Origin: Gemmatimonadota bacterium
GTDB taxonomy: Bacteria > Gemmatimonadota > Gemmatimonadetes > Gemmatimonadales > GWC2-71-9
DNA length: 6,512 bases
NCBI GenBank assembly: GCA_003221985.1
Contig: QHUQ01000031.1
Coordinates: 1 to 6,512 of the forward strand
Reading direction: 5' to 3'
Shown: positions 1-5,463 of the stretch, piece by piece
Position numbering within the stretch: the first letter of the stretch is position 1
How the letters are laid out: each line of letters starts with the position of its first letter
The notes under the pieces: generated by a model
The model's input: only the letters and a program-made list of their open reading frames with translations
What the model was told of the DNA's origin: nothing
Database searches by the model: none
Position numbers and translations under genes: made by a program

Positions 1-2022
1 CGGTGCGTCGGTCTGCGCAGCGAAGCGCCGCCCAAAATCCACCGCGCCGCCCGGCGCGTCGAACGTCATCAGGTATCTCGGGCCCGCGGCCAAATCCGGG
101 TATTGCAGCGCCCCCATCTGTGCCAGCGCCGCATCGAGTGCCTGCCTGCACCGCGCACGGCTATCGAAGCGGCACACCAAACCGAGCGACAGGAGCGCGC
201 GCACCTCCTGCGAATAGGAATCGCGTGGCAGACCCGACTGTTCGAGACTGCGGAAGGCAGCACGGGCGCTGCTGTCCTGGCCATCGGCCGTGAAGACCCA
301 CGTCAAATGCTCAGCGGCCGGTAGAAAATCGGGTCGGACTCGCGCGACGGCTTGGAGCGTCTGAATGGCGTCGCGTCGAGAAAGGCCGATCAGCGGCCCG
401 CGGTGGTAGGTCTCGTCGGCCAGCATGAACAGCGCCGGGAGGAAACCGGGCCGCTGGTGGACGATTTCCTTGAGCGTGGCGAGCGATGCGACGAGCGGTT
501 GGCGGGACGCACGGATCACCGCCTGGTAGTGCGGCGGGAACGAATCGATGTGGCTGAGGTAGCGTGTTGCCCGCGTCTCGTCGAACGGCCGGCCGAGCCA
601 TTTCTCCACTTCCGCGTGGCGCCAGGAGCAGAGCCAGCAGGTCGAGTCGACCGCCTCGGCGACGGCGTACGCACTGTCGGCCGAGCCCCACCGCGCCTGC
701 GCAAAGTGTCGCTCCGCGACGAGCCATGCCGCCAACCCGCGCGCACTGCGCGGCAGCGCCTTCGTCGGCAACGCGGGATCGAACGGATTGTCACGGTTCC
801 AGATCTCGCGGACGATGGCATAGGAGAGCGTGTCGGCGAGCGCATCCAGGCGGCCGGTATCGGCGCGCGCGACGATGGTCGGATTGGAGGCTCCCGACAT
901 GCCGACTTCGGCGCGCACCGCGTTGCCATGCGCACACACCTGACCGCGCACCACCACAGTCGAGCGCGCCCGGAACCAGGGCGCACGGCTGGGGCCTGTG
1001 ACCGAAAAGTCAGCGTAGCCTTGCAGGTCGCGCACCAGCTTGCGGGCGACCCGCTCCCCCGCATCTGCCGGCGCGCCGCACTCCTGCCCGAATGCCGACA
1101 CCACGAGCCGCAGGCCGGCGGCGCGCTGAAACGGCCATGCCTCCATGCTGGCGCGGCCGGTGACGGCGGTGCCGACAATCAGCCCGGCGGCAACCAGTCC
1201 CACGGCGCTCAGCTGATAACGGCGCCGTCGCGTCGCCCAAAACTTGCGCTTGAACGTCGCCGCATCGGACCAGCGGTCCCGCGCTTTCCAGGCGAGGCCG
1301 CGCCGCAGCACGCCGCGCACCAGCCAAGGCACGCCGCGCCACGCTCGGCGCCGAGCGCTCTGCGCCTCCAACCAGTGTCGCGCGGTATACGATTCATAGA
1401 GCACGAGGGCTGCGCCATACAAATCGCTCGCGGGCGTTGCGTCTCCCCCAGCCAGCTGCTCGGGCGTCATGTAGGCTCGGGTGCCCGCCTGCCAGCCCGG
1501 CTCGGTGAGCGGCTCTTCCTGCTTACCGCTTGATCCCACGCGCTTCGCGACCCCGAAGTCGACGAGCACGGCGTTCGCACCATCCCAGAACACGTTGGCG
1601 GGCTTCACATCCCGATGCACGATGCCGTGCGCGTGCGCATGCTCGAGCGCCTCGAGCAGGTCGCGGCCCAGCTTGAGGACTTCCCGCCGCGGGATCGGTC
1701 CGGCATGCAGGCGTCTCTGGACCGTCGTCTGGTCGAGGTACTGCATTACGTAGTAGGGTAGGCCATCGGCTTCATCCGCTTCGAAGACCTGCACGATGTG
1801 CGGGTGGGGAAGGCTGGCGAGGGCTTGCGCCTCGCGGACGAACCGCTCGGTCGCGAGCGCCGTGTGCAGCTCCGGCCGAATGACCTTCACCGCGACGAGG
1901 CGGTCGAGGCGCGTTTGGCGGGCGAGGACGACGACGCCCATGCCGCCGCTGCCCAGCTCGCGTTCGACCTGGTAGCCCTTCGGCGCGAGAGCGGCACGCA
2001 CCCGCTCGAAGAAGGTGGGCAT
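1..2022 (-). CDS. Transmembrane Hanks-type serine/threonine protein kinase with TolB-like and TPR-like C-terminal region (3' end off the window)
   Basis: This protein should phosphorylate Ser/Thr on target proteins from the cytoplasmic face of the inner membrane. Reading from the ATG at 2022, 674 residues are open to the window edge. The kinase domain spans about residues 17-262: glycine loop GSGGMG (24-29), ATP-binding Lys46 in VAVK, probable alpha-C Glu64, catalytic HRDVKPAN (136-143), DFG (155-157), TPE in place of APE (186-188) and Asp200 in SDLYG. All catalytic residues are present, so it should be active. A basic stretch (264-268) precedes one membrane helix (about 270-288). Residues ~304-405 resemble the TolB N-terminal-like domain often found after kinase domains, and ~425-640 look like TPR-type helices. 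The outer part has paired cysteines (C315/C363, C462/C465, C617/C625), which would suit a periplasmic location. The gene lies 51 nt after the lipoprotein gene stop on the same strand. No in-frame ATG exists upstream before that stop; a TTG is possible but unsupported. The target is unknown. Confidence 0.93.
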   Translation of the reverse strand, partial: MPTFFERVRAALAPKGYQVERELGSGGMGVVVLARQTRLDRLVAVKVIRPELHTALATERFVREAQALASLPHPHIVQVFEADEADGLPYYVMQYLDQTTVQRRLHAGPIPRREVLKLGRDLLEALEHAHAHGIVHRDVKPANVFWDGANAVLVDFGVAKRVGSSGKQEEPLTEPGWQAGTRAYMTPEQLAGGDATPASDLYGAALVLYESYTARHWLEAQSARRRAWRGVPWLVRGVLRRGLAWKARDRWSDAATFKRKFWATRRRRYQLSAVGLVAAGLIVGTAVTGRASMEAWPFQRAAGLRLVVSAFGQECGAPADAGERVARKLVRDLQGYADFSVTGPSRAPWFRARSTVVVRGQVCAHGNAVRAEVGMSGASNPTIVARADTGRLDALADTLSYAIVREIWNRDNPFDPALPTKALPRSARGLAAWLVAERHFAQARWGSADSAYAVAEAVDSTCWLCSWRHAEVEKWLGRPFDETRATRYLSHIDSFPPHYQAVIRASRQPLVASLATLKEIVHQRPGFLPALFMLADETYHRGPLIGLSRRDAIQTLQAVARVRPDFLPAAEHLTWVFTADGQDSSARAAFRSLEQSGLPRDSYSQEVRALLSLGLVCRFDSRARCRQALDAALAQMGALQYPDLAAGPRYLMTFDAPGGAVDFGRRFAAQTDAP

Positions 2023-2044
2023 GGTTGGGTCGCTGCAGAACTTC

Positions 2045-2060
2045 CCGGCCGGGCGGCCGG
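2045..2060. repeat. GC-only inverted repeat between lipoprotein and kinase genes
   Basis: Arms CCGGCCG and CGGCCGG pair perfectly around a 2-nt centre (in RNA, a 6-bp stem with a 4-nt loop). It lies between the lipoprotein stop (2074) and the kinase start (2022). No T tract follows on the minus strand, so it is not a standard intrinsic terminator. It could damp read-through, stabilise the upstream mRNA end or mask the kinase ribosome binding site, or it could be chance in GC-rich DNA. Confidence 0.35.
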
Positions 2061-2073
2061 ATGTCAAACGAGG

Positions 2074-3306
2074 CTAGTTCGGGGCGTGCACCCTCGGCCC
2101 ACCGTAATCGCGCTCGCCCCCGATACCCGGCCCCGCCAGCTCGAGCCCACCGCGGTCATTGTTGATGCGCGCGATGAACTGACGGATCGATCCCGGGAAC
2201 GGATCGGTGCGGCCGTGTTTGCCGAAGGGGTCGGTGTACCAGCTCTCCGGCCCGCCGCTGTTCGAGATGAAGTTCGAGTTGATGTCGACGACACGGTCCG
2301 TACCGTCAAACACCGATCGCGGATCATCGAACTTCACGCCGAGCACCGTGCCGTTGCTGGTGGAAGCCGCGCAGGCGCCGCCACGCGCCTGATTGCCCGC
2401 CGGTGTGACTTCGTAGCACACGTCGATCGGCCGTCCCACGATCCCCGCGAGCGCCGGATCGTAGAACCGGCTGGGCAGCGACACCTGGAAATACGGATTG
2501 AAGAACGCCAGCGTGTGGCCGCCCTCAGCGCGGATCGCATTCGAGGTCTGCCAGCTCTCGTGCAGCGTCCCGAAGTGCGAGAACTGTCCCGCGGGCACGA
2601 GGATATCCCGGTCCACGCAGGTGCGATCGGGGATGATGCGCTCGCCGCCGCCGTCGGGTGAATTGGCCGGCGTGGCGGGCCCGACCACGACCGTGGTACC
2701 GTCACAGCTGCGGACGAATTCGCCGGGCGTTCCGATCGCCGCGAGCATCGTGATGTGCATCTCCGTGCCGTCGCTGCAGCGGATGTGATAGACGAGCTCG
2801 TGCAGGTTGTTGGTGAACGCGTCCTTGGAGTGCGTGCCCTGATGCAGCTTGGTCAGCACGTCGCAACGGACCGCGAACAGCGCGTCGGCCGCCTCGCTGC
2901 CGAAATGCATCGGGACGTCATTCTGCCACTCTATTTTGTGTCCGAAATGATCTTCGTGGCGCGTCGTCAGCGGATCGTACACATCGAGCTGCTCGTTGGC
3001 GTACCCGAATGGGATCGGCCCCACTTCGCGATACAGCGCCGACCCTCTGGGGTCACGGCCGTGGTCATGCCCGAAGGAGCAGCCGGTGACGGGATCGATC
3101 GGCGGGTGCCAGGTCGGATAGCGCTTGTGATCGGGACCGACGACGGAATACGCATCGTGCTGCGCCGCGGTACAGTCGTCGTTCGCGCCGGGCGTCCAGA
3201 TTCCGAACGACGCGGCGTTGCCGGTGGCGGCGCCATAATCGGGGGCCGCCGGACCGTCCTCGCATGCCAGGAGGATAAAGAATAGAAGCACACACAGTCG
3301 TTTCAT
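2074..3306 (-). CDS. His/Cys-rich secreted lipoprotein of unknown function
   Basis: The product is a 410-residue protein starting at the ATG at 3306. A Lys-Arg start and hydrophobic core (4-14) lead to lipobox LLAC, so Cys15 should be lipidated and the protein membrane-anchored outside the cytoplasm. I do not recognise a named family. The mature part has eight more cysteines (45, 76, 148, 177, 201, 230, 297, 312), an even number suited to disulfides, and about 19 histidines, several clustered: HPP then CSFGHDHG (67-83), RHEDHFGHK (116-124), MHFG (133-136), LHQGTHS (154-160), LHELVYH (168-174), FSHFGTLHE (242-250). This could be a metal site, but that is inference. The C-terminal part has WYTDPFG (356-362) and a short Gly-rich tail. 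A TTG five codons upstream keeps the frame open, but the ATG puts Lys-Arg right at the N-terminus as signal peptides prefer. The gene is divergent from the barrel protein gene and probably cotranscribed with the kinase. Confidence 0.85.
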   Translation of the reverse strand: MKRLCVLLFFILLACEDGPAAPDYGAATGNAASFGIWTPGANDDCTAAQHDAYSVVGPDHKRYPTWHPPIDPVTGCSFGHDHGRDPRGSALYREVGPIPFGYANEQLDVYDPLTTRHEDHFGHKIEWQNDVPMHFGSEAADALFAVRCDVLTKLHQGTHSKDAFTNNLHELVYHIRCSDGTEMHITMLAAIGTPGEFVRSCDGTTVVVGPATPANSPDGGGERIIPDRTCVDRDILVPAGQFSHFGTLHESWQTSNAIRAEGGHTLAFFNPYFQVSLPSRFYDPALAGIVGRPIDVCYEVTPAGNQARGGACAASTSNGTVLGVKFDDPRSVFDGTDRVVDINSNFISNSGGPESWYTDPFGKHGRTDPFPGSIRQFIARINNDRGGLELAGPGIGGERDYGGPRVHAPN

Positions 3307-3319
3307 GCTCGGAATTACC

Positions 3320-3364
3320 AATGATCAATGTTCAATGATCATTGATCATTATTCATTGATCATT
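3320..3364. repeat. 45-bp AT-rich palindrome of 7-bp units with four TGATCA sites
   Basis: The element is centred on T3342. Of 22 arm positions, 19 pair; the only mismatches are 3331-3333 against 3351-3353. It consists of six consecutive 7-bp units plus 3 bp. The left three units are of AATGATC type (the middle one AATGTTC) and the right three of ATTGATC type (the middle one ATTATTC). TGATCA starts at 3322, 3336, 3343 and 3357, spaced 14, 7 and 14. GC is 11 of 45 bases, against far higher values around it. It starts 14 bp upstream of the lipoprotein ATG and ends 53 bp before the barrel protein ATG. It could be a multi-site operator, a promoter-associated easily melted region, or a member of a dispersed repeat family. 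Confidence 0.85.
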
Positions 3365-3365
3365 C

Positions 3366-3379
3366 GTGACCGTCGTCAC
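3366..3379. promoter_or_regulatory. Short inverted repeat GTGAC-N4-GTCAC
   Basis: Perfect 5-bp arms (GTGAC at 3366-3370, GTCAC at 3375-3379) are separated by CGTC, directly beside the heptad palindrome in the divergent intergenic region. The form fits a dimeric regulator site, but 5-bp arms are short and chance is possible. Confidence 0.25.
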
Positions 3380-3405
3380 TCCCAAATGGGCCAGGGTGGT
3401 TGAGT

Positions 3406-3411
3406 TATAGT
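3406..3411 (+). promoter_or_regulatory. Candidate -10 hexamer TATAGT giving a leaderless mRNA
   Basis: TATAGT matches TATAAT at five of six positions and ends six bases before the ATG at 3418, so transcription would start at or next to the start codon. There is no Shine-Dalgarno-like sequence at normal distance from that ATG; the nearest purine-rich run, AGGGTGG, ends about 18 nt upstream. No good -35 box is seen. A leaderless mRNA is therefore plausible but unproven. Confidence 0.35.
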
Positions 3412-3417
3412 GGCGAT

Positions 3418-3984
3418 ATGCGACGAGCTGCGCTGACTCTGCTCACCCTCCTGCTGCTGGGCGCCGGTGGTGCGACCGCCCAACGTCGCGCGTCTTCTGG
3501 TTTCTGGTACAGCGTGGGCGTGGCGCCCGGATGGGCGCGCATCACGTGCCAGATCTGCGCCGGCAAACGCAGGACCGGGCTCTCCGCGGTTGTGGGCATC
3601 GGAGGAAGCACGAGCCGCGCGATCCGCATCGGCGGCGAGCTCGCCGCCTGGCGCGAGCGGGATGGTGGCGTGACGCAAACGTTGATGTCGATCGGCGCCG
3701 GGGCCTACTGGTATCCCAACACCGCGCGACGGTTGTATCTCCGCGGCGGCGTGGCCCTGGTGATGCACCGGACGAGCGACGGCACCGACGTCGTCACGTC
3801 ATCGGGAATCGGGCCGCAGATGGGTGTCGGCTATGAGTACCGCGTGGGCCGCGCCTGGCTGCTCGCGCCGTTCGTGCAATACGCGGTCGGCGTATTCGGC
3901 GGCGATGTGAAGTTCAACGGTGGCCAGGCGGCGAGCGGCGCTACGGTGAGCTTTCTTCAGGTTGGTGCGGCGCTTCGCCACTGA
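3418..3984 (+). CDS. Small outer-membrane beta-barrel-type protein, secreted
   Basis: The product is a 188-residue protein with a clear Sec signal peptide: Arg-Arg at 2-3, a Leu-rich core (about 6-15), and a type I cleavage site after ATA (19-21). The mature part alternates short amphipathic strands with Gly and aromatic residues (for example FWYSVGVAPGW, YLRGGVALVM, MGVGYEYRVG, SFLQVGAALRH) and ends near the C-terminus in strand-like sequence, as in small 8-strand outer-membrane barrels. The last residue is His rather than the classical Phe. Near the start of the mature protein is a CxxC pair, TCQIC (C44, C47), probably a disulfide in an extracellular or periplasmic loop. I recall similar Cys-containing barrel proteins from Gemmatimonadota, but this is from memory. 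The ATG at 3418 is preferred to an in-frame TTG at 3400, since Arg-Arg then follows the start. It is convergent with tRNA-Lys (16-bp gap). Confidence 0.82.
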   Translation: MRRAALTLLTLLLLGAGGATAQRRASSGFWYSVGVAPGWARITCQICAGKRRTGLSAVVGIGGSTSRAIRIGGELAAWRERDGGVTQTLMSIGAGAYWYPNTARRLYLRGGVALVMHRTSDGTDVVTSSGIGPQMGVGYEYRVGRAWLLAPFVQYAVGVFGGDVKFNGGQAASGATVSFLQVGAALRH

Positions 3985-3991
3985 CGCGCCG
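3968..3991. terminator. Possible hairpin between convergent barrel gene and tRNA
   Basis: CGGCGC (3968-3973) pairs with GCGCCG (3986-3991) around a 12-nt loop that includes the barrel gene stop codon. It could serve transcripts from both directions, but neither strand has a T tract, so intrinsic termination is doubtful. Confidence 0.25.
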
Positions 3992-4000
3992 AATGTCCAA

Positions 4001-4063
<63 letters not shown>

Positions 4064-4073
<10 letters not shown>

Positions 4074-4660
4074 TCATTGGGAGCGGCGGAAAACTCATCA
4101 GGACCCGGTGGCGAAGCAAGTGAACGGGTCGGCAGCCCGATTTTCGTCCCCCACTCATCCGTCAGCTTGAAGGTCTCGGCCATCGGGAAGCGCAGCACCC
4201 ACAGCCGCCGGGCCAGATCCTTCAGTGACCAGATCACCGTGCGCTGCACCTCGACCGACGACCACTGAGCGAACTCGTTGTGAGCCAGATCGGTCCGCAA
4301 CGCCTCCGCGATGCTCGCCGCTAACTCCAGATGTTCAGCCTGCTGTCCCTGGTTTGGGACCTTTTTGGTTCCCTTTTTGGGACCTTGCCCCTCCCCCCAC
4401 AGGACCCACTCGAGCGTAACATCTGGGATGCCAAGCTCCTTCGCTTTGGTCACGATCAGTCGAGCGACGTCGGCGGGGAATTTTTCCCGATGGGGCCATT
4501 TCTTTATGGCTGCTTCAGTTACGGCACCGGCCAACGCTGCGGCGAACTGGCGGTAACTCAAGGAGATACCTTCCCATGGAGAGAACACGTCCAGCAGCAC
4601 CGCCAACCGCGCTGCTACAGGGACTCGTTTCGGGCCAGTTTCGGGCTTGACAGGTGACAA
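4064..4660 (-). CDS. HTH repressor-like DNA-binding protein, overlapping tRNA-Lys
   Basis: This is probably a transcriptional regulator. From the TTG at 4660 it has 198 residues. An in-frame TTG at 4744 would add 28 residues (226 total), and no ATG start exists. The 4660 start has AGTAGG six bases upstream. In the 226-residue numbering, residues 60-122 look like a phage-repressor-type HTH: LSYRQFAAALAG (62-73), IKKWPHREKFP (80-90), a further helix (91-104), then LEWVLWGEGQGP (111-122), which recalls the W-L-x-GEGP ending of CI-like repressors. A Lys-rich linker (123-131) is followed by an unrecognised helical C-terminal part (about 135-200), with no visible LexA-type Ser-Lys protease dyad. 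The last codons GAG-GGC-CGA-TAG run ten bases into the tRNA. GC is lower than nearby (4321-4380: 30 of 60 bases), which may mean transfer. It is divergent from the ZU5-like gene, a possible target. Confidence 0.72.
4353..4386. repeat. Direct repeat TTTGGGACCTT x2 inside the HTH gene
   Basis: The 11-bp sequence TTTGGGACCTT occurs at 4353-4363 and again at 4376-4386, 23 bp apart, with T tracts between. On the minus strand it encodes the Lys-rich linker (GPKKGTKKVPNQ). It is probably a coding low-complexity segment prone to slippage rather than a regulatory site. Confidence 0.5.
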
Positions 4661-4666
4661 AATGGA

Positions 4667-4672
4667 CCTACT
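4667..4672 (-). promoter_or_regulatory. Ribosome binding site candidate for the HTH gene (AGTAGG)
   Basis: On the minus strand AGTAGG lies six bases before the TTG at 4660. It is the reason for choosing this start over the TTG at 4744, whose upstream purines (GGGCGAC) are less well formed. Confidence 0.4.
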
Positions 4673-4758
4673 TTCGTGTCGTTCCAGAGGAGTCAGCAGG
4701 GACCAATCCGGCCCAAAGCTGATATCCCCTACTGCCCTAGTCAAGTCGCCCAGCCCTT

Positions 4759-4762
4759 GGAG
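4759..4762 (+). promoter_or_regulatory. Ribosome binding site GGAG for the ZU5-like gene
   Basis: GGAG (in TTGGAGA) ends six bases before the ATG at 4769. It decides the start: the frame is open further upstream to a GTG at 4676, but only the 4769 ATG has both this site and an immediate signal peptide. Confidence 0.65.
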
Positions 4763-4768
4763 ATTCGC

Positions 4769-5446
4769 ATGTTCGTACGCCGCTCACTCATGGTGTTCGC
4801 CCTGGCGCTATCGGTAGCGCGCTGCGCGGACCAACCCACAGCGGTGAAAGCTCCCGCGGCTCCCCAATTCCTGCGCTGGGCAGGCAGTGATACTCCAGGC
4901 TTCACAGCGATTGAGTCTCGCGCGCGCCGCTCCAGAATGGTGGCCCTGACACCTCCCCTGAGTCTTGACCAGTACACGGTCTCATTCTGGGCGGTACGCG
5001 GCGAGGCTCGGTCGGTACAGATCAACTACCGCAGCAGCATCGATAACCAAACCCATCCATTCCTGTCGCTCACGACCACCGATCCCGCATTCGTTCCGGG
5101 CGTCGGCGAGGTCGCCGTGGGCGACTCGGTGCTCATCACCGTTACCGTCGACACGACCAAGATCGGCGTCCAGCTCGAGCCGACCGGCCTGCAGTTCGGA
5201 GCAGCCGCCCAGCTGCAGATATGGTACGGCGGCGCCAGTGGCGACATGAATGGTGACGGCGTGGCCGATAGCGCCGATGCCGCGATCGAGGCGCAGCTGC
5301 TCGGCCTGTGGTATCGCGAGTCCGACGAACCGTGGACCCCGGTTCCTGCCAGCCAGTCGCTGGAGGAGAAGTCGTTCACGTATGGCTTGCCGCATTTTTG
5401 CGAGTACGCGGTCGCGGAATTGGCCGACTGGATCATTAGCTACTAG
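4769..5446 (+). CDS. Exported protein with ZU5-like domain and an EF-hand-like loop
   Basis: The product is a 225-residue protein. The N-terminus has Arg-Arg (4-5), a hydrophobic core (7-16) and Cys19, which looks like a lipoprotein signal, but the residue before the Cys is Arg (VARC), which breaks the usual lipobox. It may still be lipidated or be cut elsewhere. The mature region (about 66-218) is beta-rich and follows a pattern I recall from ZU5-like proteins of Gemmatimonadota: SLDQYTVSFWAVRGEA (65-80), VAVGDSVLITVTVD (115-128), LEPTGLQFG (136-144), LQIWYGG (149-155), then LLGLWYRE, PWTPVPASQSL, and HFCEYAVAEL (209-218). Inserted at 159-170 is DMNGDGVADSAD, with Asp/Asn at loop positions 1, 3, 5, 9 and 12, which looks like one calcium-binding EF-hand/dockerin loop. 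Cys211 sits where a small residue such as Ser would be expected. The function is unknown. The TPR gene begins 17 nt after the stop, so they are probably one operon. Confidence 0.82.
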   Translation: MFVRRSLMVFALALSVARCADQPTAVKAPAAPQFLRWAGSDTPGFTAIESRARRSRMVALTPPLSLDQYTVSFWAVRGEARSVQINYRSSIDNQTHPFLSLTTTDPAFVPGVGEVAVGDSVLITVTVDTTKIGVQLEPTGLQFGAAAQLQIWYGGASGDMNGDGVADSADAAIEAQLLGLWYRESDEPWTPVPASQSLEEKSFTYGLPHFCEYAVAELADWIISY

Positions 5447-5463
5447 CCGGGGCGAGCCCAACC

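Noticed and set aside
352..1533. 393-codon open frame on the plus strand
   Set aside because: It is antisense to the kinase, which has clear catalytic motifs on the minus strand. Arg/Ala/Gly-rich translation is typical of antisense frames in GC-rich codon usage.
1798..2661. 287-codon open frame on the plus strand
   Set aside because: It crosses antisense over the kinase start and the lipoprotein gene, both well supported, and has no recognisable domain.
2755..3285. 176-codon open frame on the plus strand
   Set aside because: It is antisense to the lipoprotein N-terminal half, with no signal or domain.
3307..3321. Upstream TTG start for the lipoprotein
   Set aside because: It adds MVIPS before the Met-Lys-Arg that suits a signal peptide start and begins inside the AT-rich palindrome.
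4476..4488. Hairpin GGGAA-TTT-TTCCC
   Set aside because: It lies inside the HTH coding region where it encodes Glu-Lys-Phe-Pro; no regulatory context.
4676..4768. Upstream GTG start for the ZU5-like protein
   Set aside because: It would put 31 hydrophilic residues before the signal peptide; the ATG at 4769 has a GGAG site at proper spacing.
4661..4768. TTGACT at 4739-4744 (minus) as a -35 box for the HTH gene
   Set aside because: The nearest -10-like sequence (TATCAG) is only 14 bases away and matches poorly, so no promoter can be called.
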